Shown: one piece after another, positions 50,202 through 60,018 of the stretch
Layout of the letters: each line of letters starts with the position of its first letter
Position numbering within the stretch: position 1 is the stretch's first letter
NCBI RefSeq assembly: GCF_003342675.1
Contig: NZ_CP031148.1
Coordinates: forward strand, 2,790,001 to 2,854,000
Length of the DNA stretch: 64,000 nt
Reading direction: 5' to 3'
Origin: Haloplanus rubicundus
GTDB lineage: Archaea; Halobacteriota; Halobacteria; Halobacteriales; Haloferacaceae
Notes under the pieces: generated by a model
Databases searched by the model: none
What the model saw: the letters and a program-made list of their open reading frames with translations, nothing else
What the model was told of the DNA's origin: nothing
Made by a program: the position numbers and the translations under genes

Positions 50202-52597
50202 CGCCGAACGTCGGAACGGTGTTACTCGCGCTCGCCTTCGCCGCTTCGCTCTCGGCGACCGGCATCCTCGCCCGGGCTTACCTCACCGCGGACGACACCT
50301 ACCTCGACTACGTGTCGAAACTCACCACCGCGGCCGCCGTGCTGCTCGTGTCGGCCCTCCTCCAGTTGACGTACCAGTTCGTCACTACCGACTACACGAA
50401 CGCCTACGTCTGGGAGAACACCGCCTCCTATCTCCCGCTCCTGTACCGGGTGACGGGCGTCTACGCGGCGAACGAGGGCTCCGTGTTGCTGTGGGCGGTC
50501 ATCGTCTCCATCGTGGCGCTGGTGGCCGGAGCCGTCCGCGGGATTCCGGACCAGCATGCGAAACTCGTCCACGCGCTCACGCTCGGCGTCGTCACGTACT
50601 TCACGGGGATGTTGCTGGCACAGAGCCCCTTCGCGTCGATTCGGACGCAGTTCCCGAACGCTCCACCCGGCTTCGTCCCGACGACCGGACAGGGGTTGAA
50701 CCCCTTGCTGGTGGATCCGTACATGGCGATCCATCCGCCGGTGATGTTCACCGCCTACGCTCTGTTGGCGATGCCTTTCGCCATCGGCGCGGCCCACTTC
50801 GTCTCGCTGTTCCGTGGCAACGGCGGCGTCTTTCCGACGTGGCACGGGAGCGTCACCCGGTGGCTTCGGCTGAGCTGGCTGTTCCTGACTGCCGCCGTTG
50901 CACTCGGTGGCCTCTGGTCGTACACCGTCCTCGGGTGGGGTGGCATCTGGGCGTGGGACCCCGTCGAGACGGCGATTCTGATCCCGTGGCTGTTTCTCAC
51001 CGCGACGCTTCACGCCGTCACTGCCTACGAACCGACGGGGCGGTATCGGGTGCTCGCCCCCGCGATGACCGCCAGCGTGTTCGCACTCGCGGTGTACACG
51101 ACGTCGGTCGTGCGGAGCGGCGTCTTCCGGAGCGTCCACTCCTTCGCCGACGGCGGCATCGGGGCGGCCTTCCTCGTCCTCATGGCGGTGACCGCCGGCC
51201 TCGGCGTCCTCGCACCGCTCGTCTACTGGCTCCTCGAAACGGACGACGACGCCGACGCCACCGACGGGTGGCTCCGCCGGTCGAACCTCCTCCACCTCGC
51301 CGTCCTCGGCTTCGGCCTCCTCACGTTCGTCTCGCTGTGGGGTCTCACCTTCCCGCTCCTCCGCGACGCCGTCACCGGTCTCGAAGTCTCCGTCGAGTCG
51401 CGGTACTACAACCTCTGGAGCTACCCGCTCGTCCTCGCACTCCTGCTTCTCCTCGGCTTCTACATGGATTACGACGGCGAGGGCAGTCGGCGGAGCCTCG
51501 TCGGCCTCGGCGCCTTCACCGCCGCGACGCTCGTCGGCGCCGCGGTGGCACCGTCCGAAACGTGGCAGTTGGCGTCGACGCGCCCCGGCGACGCCCTCGT
51601 CTATCGGGTCGTCGGGGGCGCGAGTCTCCTCTCGGTGCTCCCACCCGTCGCGTACGCCATCACGGGCACCGTGAAACGCACCGGCGGACGGATCCGGGCG
51701 GCGACGACCCGCGACGCGAAACTGAAGGAGACGGGCATCGCCCTGATCCACATCGGGGCGGCCCTGCTCGTCCTCTCGCTCCCGTTCATGTACGCCTTCG
51801 CGGGACAGGCGTCGGTGATGGCGACCGGCGTCGGCACGGAGTCGATCGACCGGTCGCAGCAGGCGATTCCGGAATCGGACTACTCGATCCGGATTCTCGG
51901 CCACTCCCGAACCGAGTTCCCGACCGATCCGGCCGTGGAGTCGTACGCGCTCTCGACCGATCAGGTGGTGGCGCGGGGGCCCGCACTGAACGGCTCCGTC
52001 CAGACGGTCCACGGAACCGTGACCGACGTTCGGGACGGGCCGCGCGCGACGGTCGTCCAACTCGACGACTCGCGCGTCTGGATCGGTCTGCCCGGCGAGG
52101 AGACGAACGCCTCGCTCGCCGCCGGACAGCACCTCGTGGCACGCGGACAACTGATGTGGGACTTCGTCCCGAGCGCCGACGCCGTCCTCCTCGCCGGATC
52201 GGGGACGGTCGGTCCGGCGTCGAACCCCCCCGAGAGCGTCGCCCCGACCCGCGTAGTCGCCGAAGGGGTGTCGCTCGCGGTCTACGACGGCGACCAACTC
52301 GTCGCGTCGGGCATCGCCGGCCAGCGTCGCTACCCCAAACAGGGCGGGATGCAGATTCGGGACGTCCTCATCGACCGCGGACTCCTCGTCGACACGTACG
52401 TCATCGCCGGCGTCAGCGACGGGACGGCCTCGATCACCGTCAAACGAATCCCCTTCGTCACGCTGATGCGACTCAGCATCGTCATGTTGCTCGTCGGGAT
52501 GAGCCTCGTCGCGCTGTTCGATCCACGGCACGGCGTAGCGACCGATTTGAGCCTTCGTGAACCGAGCCGTGACGCGGACCCGGAGGTCGCAGACTGA
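50198..52597 (+). CDS. ccmF: Cytochrome c heme lyase subunit CcmF
   Basis: A protein of 799 residues with about 14-15 helices. The heme-handling WGGIWAWDPVE motif starts at Trp247, and GVYAANEGSVLLW and HPPVMFTAYA (histidine ligand) are further CcmF signatures. The last 270 residues contain an outer domain with an OB-like part (RVWIGLPGEET...GQHLVARGQLMWDF) and two end helices. It attaches heme from CcmE to apocytochrome. It overlaps the thioredoxin-like gene and is followed after one base by an exported protein. Confidence 0.93.
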   Translation: MTPNVGTVLLALAFAASLSATGILARAYLTADDTYLDYVSKLTTAAAVLLVSALLQLTYQFVTTDYTNAYVWENTASYLPLLYRVTGVYAANEGSVLLWAVIVSIVALVAGAVRGIPDQHAKLVHALTLGVVTYFTGMLLAQSPFASIRTQFPNAPPGFVPTTGQGLNPLLVDPYMAIHPPVMFTAYALLAMPFAIGAAHFVSLFRGNGGVFPTWHGSVTRWLRLSWLFLTAAVALGGLWSYTVLGWGGIWAWDPVETAILIPWLFLTATLHAVTAYEPTGRYRVLAPAMTASVFALAVYTTSVVRSGVFRSVHSFADGGIGAAFLVLMAVTAGLGVLAPLVYWLLETDDDADATDGWLRRSNLLHLAVLGFGLLTFVSLWGLTFPLLRDAVTGLEVSVESRYYNLWSYPLVLALLLLLGFYMDYDGEGSRRSLVGLGAFTAATLVGAAVAPSETWQLASTRPGDALVYRVVGGASLLSVLPPVAYAITGTVKRTGGRIRAATTRDAKLKETGIALIHIGAALLVLSLPFMYAFAGQASVMATGVGTESIDRSQQAIPESDYSIRILGHSRTEFPTDPAVESYALSTDQVVARGPALNGSVQTVHGTVTDVRDGPRATVVQLDDSRVWIGLPGEETNASLAAGQHLVARGQLMWDFVPSADAVLLAGSGTVGPASNPPESVAPTRVVAEGVSLAVYDGDQLVASGIAGQRRYPKQGGMQIRDVLIDRGLLVDTYVIAGVSDGTASITVKRIPFVTLMRLSIVMLLVGMSLVALFDPRHGVATDLSLREPSRDADPEVAD

Positions 52598-52598
52598 T

Positions 52599-53834
52599 AT
52601 GAAACGCGTACTCGTCGTCCTCGTCGTCCTCAGTTGTCTCGCCACCGTCCCGACTGCCTCGGCAGCGACGTCGATATCGGGAACCGTCACCGTCGAGAAC
52701 GGTACCGCCGACGGGGCACGGGTGACCGTCGTCCCCGCGACACAGACGCTCCAGCGTGCCGGTGAGTCCGCACGGACGACGGTCCGGGACTCGTCGTTCT
52801 CGGTCGAGGTAGCCGACGCCCCACGCTACGTCGTCCGGGTCGAATACGACGGCACGACCCACTATGAGGTGTTACAGAACGCGACGCGGACGCGTATCGA
52901 CCTCGGTGGCACCCTCGATGGGCGCGTCGTCGACGACGACGGCACTCCGCTGTCCGGCGTGTCGGTCGACGTGATCGATGAAGGAGGCTTCGTCGTGACG
53001 ACCGCCGAGACGGGCGCCGACGGGACGTTCGCCGTCGGCCCGGTCGAACCGAACGAGACGTATCAGCTTCGCGCGACGGTCGACGGCGTGCCGTACCGGC
53101 GGACGGTGACCGCGAACGAGTCCGTGACGATGACGGCTCGTCCGCCGACGTCGAACGCCTCGGCGCTGCACGTCGCCCCCGAGACGCGGCCGGCGTACGT
53201 CCTGCAGGTGGTGCCGCCGCGGAACGCCTCGGGCGTGCCGAGCGTCGTGCAGACGGTGACGCTTCGGAACACCGCCGACCGGCCGTTCGCCGGATCGGTC
53301 ACGATCCCCGTCCCAGCGAACGCGACTCCGTACGCCGGCATGGTCGACAACCGCGAGGCCGAGTATCGGCGGACCGACGCTGGCGTCCGTCTCGACGTCA
53401 CCGTCCCCGCCAACGGGACCGTGCGGGTCGGCGCGGCGTACGACCTCACCGGGCAGACGCTGACGACGACGCTCCGTCGCGACGCGCCGTCGCTCACCGT
53501 CGTCGTTCAGGGGTACGATCCGAACGCGGTCGACCACTCGTCGAACCTGCGCGTCGGTGACGCGCCAGTGTCCCTCCTCGTCAGTGACGGTCCCGTCGCG
53601 GCGGGCGAGTCGATTCGGCTCGACCTCGAAGGGGCCCGGAGCCAGCAAGCCACGGCTGTGTCCGGCGATGAGAGCGACGGCACCGGCGCCAGCACCGACG
53701 TGGACGCCGCCAGCACCGGCTCCGCGGAGAGTAACACGATTCCGTCGTTCCCCGGCGTCGAGATTCTCGGCGCCGTCGGCGGGATGGTCGCCGTCGCTCT
53801 CGTGGGGTATCGACTCGCCCCCGACGACGGCTGA
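52599..53834 (+). CDS. Exported carboxypeptidase-regulatory-like domain protein
   Basis: A protein of 411 residues. A signal peptide (RVLVVLVVLSCLATVPTASA) is followed by two beta-sandwich domains of the carboxypeptidase regulatory/transthyretin type (GTLDGRVVDDDGTPLSGVSVDV, TGADGTFAVGPVEPNETYQLR), a further beta-rich domain with many N-glycosylation sequons, a Ser/Thr/Ala linker and one C-terminal helix (ILGAVGGMVAVALVGY). It is a membrane-anchored surface protein. It starts two bases after the ccmF stop, so it belongs to the unit; a link to assembly or protection of the cytochrome is inference. Function unknown. Confidence 0.8.
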   Translation: MKRVLVVLVVLSCLATVPTASAATSISGTVTVENGTADGARVTVVPATQTLQRAGESARTTVRDSSFSVEVADAPRYVVRVEYDGTTHYEVLQNATRTRIDLGGTLDGRVVDDDGTPLSGVSVDVIDEGGFVVTTAETGADGTFAVGPVEPNETYQLRATVDGVPYRRTVTANESVTMTARPPTSNASALHVAPETRPAYVLQVVPPRNASGVPSVVQTVTLRNTADRPFAGSVTIPVPANATPYAGMVDNREAEYRRTDAGVRLDVTVPANGTVRVGAAYDLTGQTLTTTLRRDAPSLTVVVQGYDPNAVDHSSNLRVGDAPVSLLVSDGPVAAGESIRLDLEGARSQQATAVSGDESDGTGASTDVDAASTGSAESNTIPSFPGVEILGAVGGMVAVALVGYRLAPDDG

Positions 53835-53866
53835 GGATCGGCGAAGGTGGCTCTTTCCGAGGTCCC

Positions 53867-54742
53867 CTAGTCGTCCAGTCGCTCGGCCGCGTCCCGAGCC
53901 AGTAGGGGTTCGGCGTTCGGCGTCGGGAGCGTCACCACGTCCTCGCTCGCGAGGTCGTACTCGCGTTCGTCGACGCCGAATATCTCGCCCACGTCGCGCG
54001 TGATCCGCAGGGTGGTCCGGTCGGTGTCGGACGCGGGCGGGTCGGCGGCGCCACCGTCGGGTGTCGGGGAGTCGTCGGGCGACGGTGTGGCCGCCGCGTC
54101 CACGGGCGAGTCGTCGCGGGTCGGCGGCTCGTCGGGCGACGCTCCGGCCGCCGCGTCCACGGGCGAGTCGTTCGGCACCGCGTCCGTCGGGTCGGCGTCG
54201 CCCGACGAGCCACCCATCGCCTCCGCGAGCAGGTCGTCGGGGTCGGGCGCCGGGGCGGCGTCGGCCGGCGGCGACGGGGCCGGATCGGGGTCGGCTCCCT
54301 CGGCGTCGGCCGTGCCCGATCGATCGGCGTCTCCGTCGGCGCCGGCGTCGTCGTACTCGCCAGCGAGCGTGTCGAGCACCGTCTCGCGGTTCCGCTCGAT
54401 TCGCGTCACCAGGTCGTCGAAGAGGGCACGCTCCTCGGCGGTGAGGCCCTCGTCCTCGGCGGCCATCCCCGCCGCAGCGAAGGTCGCCCGCTTGACGATT
54501 TTGCCCACGCGCCGCTCGTAGATGCTCTCGACCACCTCCTCGGCCGTCTCTATCTCGTCGGTGAGGCGACTCACCTCCGGGGAGGAGAAGGGGTCGTCGG
54601 CCTCGGCGGCGACCCGCTTGCGTTCGGCCTTGCGGTCGGCGACGTAGTCGGCCACGTCGCGGTAGAAGGAGTCCCGAAGGTGCTGGAGGCTGTCTTTCTG
54701 CCGTTCGGTGCGCTGTGCCGAGCGCAGTTCCTCCACGTTCAT
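53867..54742 (-). CDS. gins51: GINS complex subunit Gins51
   Basis: A protein of 291 residues. The N-terminal 120 residues are the helical GINS A-domain ([42 protein letters not shown]). A long Asp/Pro/Ala/Ser linker follows (about 130-235) with a duplicated DSPVDAAA block, then the small B-domain ([27 protein letters not shown]). GINS links the MCM helicase and GAN/Cdc45-like nuclease with primase at the fork. Its ATG overlaps the priS stop, the usual order in haloarchaea. Confidence 0.92.
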   Translation of the reverse strand: MNVEELRSAQRTERQKDSLQHLRDSFYRDVADYVADRKAERKRVAAEADDPFSSPEVSRLTDEIETAEEVVESIYERRVGKIVKRATFAAAGMAAEDEGLTAEERALFDDLVTRIERNRETVLDTLAGEYDDAGADGDADRSGTADAEGADPDPAPSPPADAAPAPDPDDLLAEAMGGSSGDADPTDAVPNDSPVDAAAGASPDEPPTRDDSPVDAAATPSPDDSPTPDGGAADPPASDTDRTTLRITRDVGEIFGVDEREYDLASEDVVTLPTPNAEPLLARDAAERLDD

Positions 54743-55893
54743 TCTTTCACCTTCCGGGCTCGGTCGCGCGTCATCAGGAACACGCCGACGCACTCCGGTA
54801 CGGATTGCTCACCGGCATCGAGTGTAAAACTGTCGCCGTCGAGTTCGACGACGCCGGGATCGGTCACGTCGACGCGGACCGACCGCCGGGTGAAGCGTTC
54901 GGGGACGGCGTCGACCAGCGGATCGAAGGCGTCGAGTTCGTCCCGGTCGAGTCGCGCGACGACGAGGCCGCTCCCGCCGTGGAGGCTCCCCGGCAGGCGG
55001 ATCAGCCGATGGGTGTCCGTCGTCACCGGTTCGTCGATGGGCGCCGTCTCGTCGGCGACCGTTTCGCGGGCGAGCGCCTCGACCAGCGTCCGTGCCCCCG
55101 GGCCGCCGGCCTCGACGTTGCCGTCGGCGACCGTCTCGCCGTCGAGGGCACCGAGCAGGGTGGTCGCCCGCCCCTCGCCGATGCCGTCGAAGGCCATGAG
55201 CCGTTCCTGGGCCGCGTCCTCGTCGAGGGCCTGTAGCTCCGCGACGAACTCGCGGAGGCGGCGGTGGGTGCGTCGTCCCCACCCGCCCGCCGTCCGGAGT
55301 TCGCGTCGGGTCGCCCCGCCGACCGCACGGGTGCGGACGAGTCCCTCGATATCGAGGTCGACCGCACGGACGTAGTCGACGATTTCGCGTCGGGCCGCCG
55401 AGTCGAGGTCGGCGAGGCCGTCGTCGCGGACGTGGACGTGATAGCCGCGGCCACCGGAGAAGACGACGGTCACGTCCTCGAAGCCGAAGTCGGTTTCCAG
55501 TAGGTCCAACAGCCGCTGCAGGGCGTCCTTACAGGCCGCGAGCATCTCGGCGTAGGTGGTCTCGGCGGGGTCGACGCTCGGGAGGTGGTCGGCGTCGAGG
55601 TCGAAGACGAGGTCGGCGCCCCGCCAGCCTTTTTCGTCCATCGTGTCGGCGCCCGGATCGTCGTAGCGCGCCGCGGAGAAGTAGACGTGTCGCGGCGCCT
55701 CGCGCGCGAGGAAGTCGTCCACGTCGCCGAGGTCGTAGATGGACTGGTGGCGGACCATCGTCGTCGACTCGCCGCCCGTCCACGGGATGTGGCCCCACTC
55801 GCGGGCGTCGGGGGCGGGCGGGAGCGTCGGATCGGCGTCCCGATAGTAGTCGCCGAACCGGCCCGAGAGATACTCGCGTGTCCGTCGATCCAT
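54739..55893 (-). CDS. priS: DNA primase small subunit PriS
   Basis: A protein of 384 residues. The catalytic aspartates are in VFDLDADH (Asp98, Asp100), and [10 protein letters not shown] is the second core motif with the nucleotide-binding His. [16 protein letters not shown] is the third. PriS makes RNA/DNA primers with PriL, which is not in the window. It overlaps gins51 by four bases, so the two are co-translated; this pair is common in haloarchaea. Confidence 0.96.
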   Translation of the reverse strand: MDRRTREYLSGRFGDYYRDADPTLPPAPDAREWGHIPWTGGESTTMVRHQSIYDLGDVDDFLAREAPRHVYFSAARYDDPGADTMDEKGWRGADLVFDLDADHLPSVDPAETTYAEMLAACKDALQRLLDLLETDFGFEDVTVVFSGGRGYHVHVRDDGLADLDSAARREIVDYVRAVDLDIEGLVRTRAVGGATRRELRTAGGWGRRTHRRLREFVAELQALDEDAAQERLMAFDGIGEGRATTLLGALDGETVADGNVEAGGPGARTLVEALARETVADETAPIDEPVTTDTHRLIRLPGSLHGGSGLVVARLDRDELDAFDPLVDAVPERFTRRSVRVDVTDPGVVELDGDSFTLDAGEQSVPECVGVFLMTRDRARKVKE

Positions 55894-55986
55894 TCGTCCC
55901 CCACCTGCGTAGCCGACGAGTTAGTAACTTCCGAACGCGGGCGGTGACGTGGAAACCCTTTTTTCCGGACGCGGTGAGTGACCCGC

Positions 55987-57015
55987 ATGGACATGGGACC
56001 GGTCGCACTGGCAGGGGCGAGTCCACCGACCGGAATCGAGGCGCTGTTGCGGTGGCTGTGGAGTTTCCGAACGGCTCGGGTACTGGTCGCGGTGCTCGTC
56101 GTCGCCCTCGGGGTCGTCCTCTCGAAGTTCCTCGTGCGCCTGCTCGGACGCCCGGTCGCCCGCCGGTTCGACCGACAGAGCGTCGCGCAGACGGTGCTCG
56201 GCATCATCCGCGTCTCGACGGTGATCGTCGCCACGTTCGCCGCCGGGAGCATCGTCGGCCTCGGCATCGGCGACATCGTCCTCTCGGTGACCGTCTTCTC
56301 GGCCGTTCTCGGTATCGTCCTCGCCCCCATCGTCGGGAGCATCATCAACGGCGTGTTCGTCCTCGCGGACAACCCCTACGAGATCGGTGACATGATCGAA
56401 CTGGAGGACGGCCGCCGGGGCTTCGTCGACGACATCACCCTCCGCTACACGAAGATATTCACGCTGGAGAACACCTTCCTCGTCGTCCCCAACTCCGCGA
56501 TGCGCGAACGGGACGTGACCAACTTCTCGGCCGAGGACGAACGGACGCGGCTCTCCCTCCCGTTGCTCGTCACCTACGAGGGCGATCTGGAGGCGGCACG
56601 AAACATCATGGAGCGGGCCGCCCGCAACTGCGACGGGGTGATCGAGGGCGGGCCGGACATCCGCATCGGGAGCGCCCGCTACCCCGCGAAGCCGACCTGT
56701 CTGATCGACGCGTACGCAGACAGCGGCGTCCGGTTGAGCCTCCGCTACTGGGTGCGCACCCCCTACAAGATCCCGCGGATCGAGTCGACCGTTCGCGAGC
56801 GTATCTGGACGGCCCTCGAGGACGCGGACGTGGAGATCGCCTACCCTCACCAGCACCTGCTGTTCGACGAACACAGCGGGACCGCGCGCGTCGCCGTCGG
56901 GGACGGGATCGAACCGCCGAGCGCGCCCGAGGACAGCGGCGTCACGACGCGGGAGTCGATAGAGAGCGACGAGGACGTGGGGATCGACGCGGCCGACGAC
57001 GGTGGTGGGGAGTGA
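55987..57015 (+). CDS. MscS-family mechanosensitive channel
   Basis: A protein of 342 residues with three to four helices (about 28-48, 68-90, 95-118) and the full MscS beta and alpha/beta domains: NPYEIGDMIELEDGRRGFVDDITLRYTK, FLVVPNSAMRERDVTN and a conserved C-terminal AYPHQHLLF. It is a full-length channel, unlike the short one next to dacZ. It opens under membrane tension to release solutes. The ATG at 55987 is used; CCTTTTTTCC at about 55957-55966 lies 21-30 nt upstream and may act as a TATA box. It is divergent from priS. Confidence 0.9.
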   Translation: MDMGPVALAGASPPTGIEALLRWLWSFRTARVLVAVLVVALGVVLSKFLVRLLGRPVARRFDRQSVAQTVLGIIRVSTVIVATFAAGSIVGLGIGDIVLSVTVFSAVLGIVLAPIVGSIINGVFVLADNPYEIGDMIELEDGRRGFVDDITLRYTKIFTLENTFLVVPNSAMRERDVTNFSAEDERTRLSLPLLVTYEGDLEAARNIMERAARNCDGVIEGGPDIRIGSARYPAKPTCLIDAYADSGVRLSLRYWVRTPYKIPRIESTVRERIWTALEDADVEIAYPHQHLLFDEHSGTARVAVGDGIEPPSAPEDSGVTTRESIESDEDVGIDAADDGGGE

Positions 57016-57017
57016 CG

Positions 57018-57419
57018 CTACGCGCTGACGGTCACCACGTCACAGTCGAGTTTCTCCCGCAGGAAGCGGTCGATGTCGGGGTCGTCGAGGAAGCGACTGA
57101 AGGTGCGTCGCCACCGGCTGACCTGCTTCGAGCCGATGACCACCACGTCGGCGTTCTCCGCGGCCACCTCGTCGAGGATGGTCTCCTCGACGAGAAAGCC
57201 CCGGCGGATGACGTAGCGCGCGCGGTCGATCCGACCGAACTCCGCCTCGACCGCCCGCTTGAGTTCGGTTCGCGTCACCTCGCGGCCCTCCTGGTAGAGG
57301 TCGACGTGGAGGACCGTCAGGTCGGCGTCGCGCTCCTCGGCGATCCGAACGGCCTCGGCGAGCGTCGCCTGGGAGTGTCTACTGAGCGGGTAGCGAACCG
57401 GGACGACCACCAGGGGCAT
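57018..57419 (-). CDS. UspA-family protein
   Basis: A protein of 133 residues with the universal stress protein fold: opening VVVPVRYPLSRHSQATLAEAVRIAEE, TVLHVDLYQEG, and ADVVVIGSKQVSRWRRTFSRFL. The ATP-binding motif G-2x-G-9x-G-S/T is not clear, so it may not bind ATP. The ATG at 57419 gives the usual first strand. Its stop is three bases from the convergent MscS stop. Confidence 0.85.
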   Translation of the reverse strand: MPLVVVPVRYPLSRHSQATLAEAVRIAEERDADLTVLHVDLYQEGREVTRTELKRAVEAEFGRIDRARYVIRRGFLVEETILDEVAAENADVVVIGSKQVSRWRRTFSRFLDDPDIDRFLREKLDCDVVTVSA

Positions 57420-57534
57420 GCGAGGACAGACGATTCGGGGGCGTTTCAATCTATTCGATTCGGGCGGCCCCGCGCGGGCGACGGCACGGATCGACCCCGT
57501 CGAGCGGCGGCGCCGCGAGGACGGGGCGAACCGA

Positions 57535-57735
57535 TCAACCCTCGAGTTCGAACGCCACGGTGACCTCGGCCTGGTACTCCCGGTTCTCGACGCTCGCTAT
57601 CTCGACGCCCAGTTCGTCGACTTCGATCCACTTCACGTTGTCCAGTGTCTCTTCGGCGCGGTCGATGGCGTCGTCGGCTGCCTTATCGAAACTCTCCGGA
57701 CTCGTCCCGATTAGGGTGATCTTCTTGAAGACCAT
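57535..57735 (-). CDS. Dodecin (flavin-storage protein)
   Basis: A protein of 66 residues, matching dodecins: [23 protein letters not shown] and the following [16 protein letters not shown] (Trp that stacks on flavin), then [13 protein letters not shown]. Dodecins form hollow 12-mers that hold riboflavin and protect cells from its light reactions; the Halobacterium protein is the model. Nothing is unusual. Confidence 0.94.
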   Translation of the reverse strand: MVFKKITLIGTSPESFDKAADDAIDRAEETLDNVKWIEVDELGVEIASVENREYQAEVTVAFELEG

Positions 57736-58063
57736 GGCTACGTGTCAGATGTTCGTATAGGAGTGACTTAAATTCACGTCCACGGGCGGTCGGCCGTCGT
57801 CGTCCTCACCGTCCAAGCGGCACACCCTGATCGAGGGAGGGGGCGAGGAGGTCGACGTCGGCCACAACATATAACAGAGTGTTGGCGGAACTGTATAGAG
57901 TGTACCGTTCATCACGCTCGGTGACGCGGCGCGAGACAACCGTTGGAGCGGATGGGCGGCAGGAAAGGGGTCGAACCGAGGGACCGCAGGGTCGACGCCA
58001 GCGAGTGTACGTCGGCACCGCCGGGGATCGACAACGACGAGGATGGATCGCCTGAACTGACGG
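57736..58063. other. Intergenic region without recognisable gene
   Basis: A 328-base gap between the dodecin gene (minus) and the gene at 58064 (plus). AT-richer patches at 57753-57775 (dodecin promoter side) and 57868-57905 (CATATAAC, CTGTATAGAG) may hold promoters. No convincing reading frame, tRNA or repeat was found. Confidence 0.4.
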
Positions 58064-58600
58064 ATGGGACCGCAACTCACCAGCCCCAGTACGAGCGATC
58101 TGTCGCGGGACGACCTGTTCTCGATGCTGCGCAACGAGCGGCGCCGCGAGGTGATTCACTACCTCCGTACCCACGAGGGGCCGGTCGACCTCCGCGACCT
58201 GAGTGAGTACATCGCCGCAATCGAAAACGACTGTGAGCCGGCGGCGGTGACGTACAAACAGCGCAAGCGGGTGCAGACGGCGCTCTATCAGATGCACCTC
58301 CCCAAACTCGCCGAACAGAACATCATCTCGTACGACCGTCGGGCGGGTCGGGTCGAACTCGCGGCGGGGGCGGAGAACTGCCTCCCCTATCTCGCCGCCG
58401 ACACGGACCGGAAACGTCGTCGATGGTGGCGGTGGTATCTCCTCGTCGCCGCAGTCGTCGCCGTGCCGGTCGGGCTGGCGACACTCGGCGTCCGGCCGTT
58501 CACGTCGGTGTCCGGACTCGGCTACGCGGCCGTCGCGTGCGCGGCGTTCGTCGCTATCTCGATTCTCCAGGTGACGCAGGAACGTGGTCGGGACGCCTGA
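58064..58600 (+). CDS. Winged-helix protein with two C-terminal membrane helices
   Basis: A protein of 178 residues. Residues 15-100 are a winged helix of the haloarchaeal type (LSRDDLFSMLRNERRREVIHYL, YKQRKRVQTALYQMHLPKLAEQNIISYD), known as a domain of unknown function in many halophile regulators. Two helices follow at about 123-143 and 150-170 (WYLLVAAVVAVPVGLATLGV). It is probably a membrane-bound transcription regulator. Target genes are unknown; the next gene is convergent. Confidence 0.82.
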   Translation: MGPQLTSPSTSDLSRDDLFSMLRNERRREVIHYLRTHEGPVDLRDLSEYIAAIENDCEPAAVTYKQRKRVQTALYQMHLPKLAEQNIISYDRRAGRVELAAGAENCLPYLAADTDRKRRRWWRWYLLVAAVVAVPVGLATLGVRPFTSVSGLGYAAVACAAFVAISILQVTQERGRDA

Positions 58601-59260
58601 TCACGCGTCGGTCCGGCCGAGTCGCTCCGCGATCGCGCCGACCACGTCCGTCAGGTGGGCCGTTCCCCACACCGCGACCACGACGCCGCCGAGCGTATCG
58701 AAGAGCAGGTCGAGCATCGTGTCTTCGAGCCCGTACTGCACGAGGACGGCCGGCGTTCCGGAGAGCGCGGCGGCGCCGGCCACCGCGAACTCGATGACCT
58801 CCCAGAAGACGCCGAAGGCGAGGACGAACAGGAGGATGAACACGAACATGAATCGGTCGGGGAGCGAGACGGCGTCGGAGTGGAGTTCGACCGCGCGGGC
58901 CGTGGCGTAGCCCGCGGCGGCGACGATAGAGGAGGACAGCGTATGCGTCAGGTGATCCCACCACGGAATGCTCCGGTAGAAGTTGGTCTCGGCCCCGGGA
59001 AGGCCGGCGGTCCCCAGGGCGTGCAGGAAGACGGCGGCGGTGATCCAGAGCGTCAGGGCGGAGTCCATCGGAATGTGGTAGTCCCGCTCGAGGACGGCGG
59101 GAAGTTGGGTCACGCCGAGACCGATGGTCGCGTTGACGACGATGCCCAGCGACCCCCGTTCGAGACCCAGCCCGATCAACACGAGCAGCGACACCTGCAT
59201 CGCCCGCGTGAGCTGTCGCTGTCGGCGGTCGGTGAGGCCGATACGGTCGCGGAGACGCAT
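58601..59260 (-). CDS. Multi-pass membrane protein, YjdF/DUF2238-like
   Basis: A protein of 219 residues with about six helices. IPWWDHLTHTLSSSIVAAAGY, FGVFWEVIEFAV and DTMLDLLFDTLGGVV, with conserved Asp/His/Glu inside the membrane, match the YjdF (DUF2238) family, whose function is unknown. Its ATG overlaps the stop of the next upstream gene (TGATG at 59258-59262), so both are co-translated. Confidence 0.78.
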   Translation of the reverse strand: MRLRDRIGLTDRRQRQLTRAMQVSLLVLIGLGLERGSLGIVVNATIGLGVTQLPAVLERDYHIPMDSALTLWITAAVFLHALGTAGLPGAETNFYRSIPWWDHLTHTLSSSIVAAAGYATARAVELHSDAVSLPDRFMFVFILLFVLAFGVFWEVIEFAVAGAAALSGTPAVLVQYGLEDTMLDLLFDTLGGVVVAVWGTAHLTDVVGAIAERLGRTDA

Positions 59261-59934
59261 CAGGGCTCACCGCCCTGTCCCCGCCGTTTCCCACCGGGAT
59301 CGACGGGATACCGCGGCGTGGTGTCCGCGTAGCGGCGGAAGTAGAGCTCGAAGAGCACACCGGCGACGACGCCGGCGACGGTCGCGGCGACGAAATCCCA
59401 CATGAGCGCCTCCTCGACGACGTGTTCGGGGCGGCCGTCGAGCAGGAACCCCGTGCCGAAGAGGATGTCGGAGAGCCACCGCACTTCGGCCCACAGCCCC
59501 GCGGTGGCGACGGTGGCGATGGCGACGAACACCACCGCGAAGGTGTCGCTCATCCGAACGGGCGTGAACACGTCGAGTTCGACCGCGAGGATGAGCGCCG
59601 CGGCCGCGACGGCGACGTACGTCGTGATGCGGCCGGTGAGCGTGACGCCGCCGACGGTCTGGCCGGCGACGAGAAGCCGACCCAGCGAGGGGATGGAAGC
59701 GAGCGCCAACACTTCCCACGGCAACATCGCGTCGGGTTTCCGGAAGGCGACGGCCGGAACGACGGCGAGAGCGACCAGCGTCAGGGTAAATCCCGCCCAG
59801 AGCGGGCGGCCGTCGAGCGCCGCCCCGGCGCCGATCAGGCAGAGCACGACCACGAACGACCACCCGAGAATCGCGTTGAGCCGGCGTCGTTCGACCAGCC
59901 GACGGAGTCCGGTCCCGGATTCGGCAGTCGGCAT
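59260..59934 (-). CDS. Multi-pass membrane protein
   Basis: A protein of 224 residues with about six helices and a basic C-terminal tail (VDPGGKRRGQGGEP). EEALMWDFVAATVAGVVAGVLFELYF near the end resembles the EE-W-DF pattern of its downstream partner's family, so the two are probably distant relatives forming one complex. No further function is recognised. The ATG at 59934 is chosen since the longer frame is a shadow of the plus-strand genes beyond it. Confidence 0.75.
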   Translation of the reverse strand: MPTAESGTGLRRLVERRRLNAILGWSFVVVLCLIGAGAALDGRPLWAGFTLTLVALAVVPAVAFRKPDAMLPWEVLALASIPSLGRLLVAGQTVGGVTLTGRITTYVAVAAAALILAVELDVFTPVRMSDTFAVVFVAIATVATAGLWAEVRWLSDILFGTGFLLDGRPEHVVEEALMWDFVAATVAGVVAGVLFELYFRRYADTTPRYPVDPGGKRRGQGGEP

Positions 59935-60018
59935 AGTGACCCGTCGTCGTGAATCCTGAAAACGCTTCGCACGACGCGGGGCGAAGATACAAGCCAACCC
60001 CGTTACTTGCTCTACGTG

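Noticed and set aside
50222-52690. An 822-codon open frame on the minus strand opposite ccmF
   Set aside because: Low-complexity Arg/Asp/Glu-rich text without domains; the plus frame encodes CcmF with its WGGxWAWDP motif.
54100-54180. Repeated DSPVDAAA-coding block in gins51 as a mobile or regulatory repeat
   Set aside because: It lies in the disordered linker of GINS51, where length and low-complexity repeats vary freely; no evidence of a separate element.
55959-55964. T-run before the MscS gene as a terminator
   Set aside because: It lies between divergent genes, so no transcript ends there; it is better read as part of a promoter.
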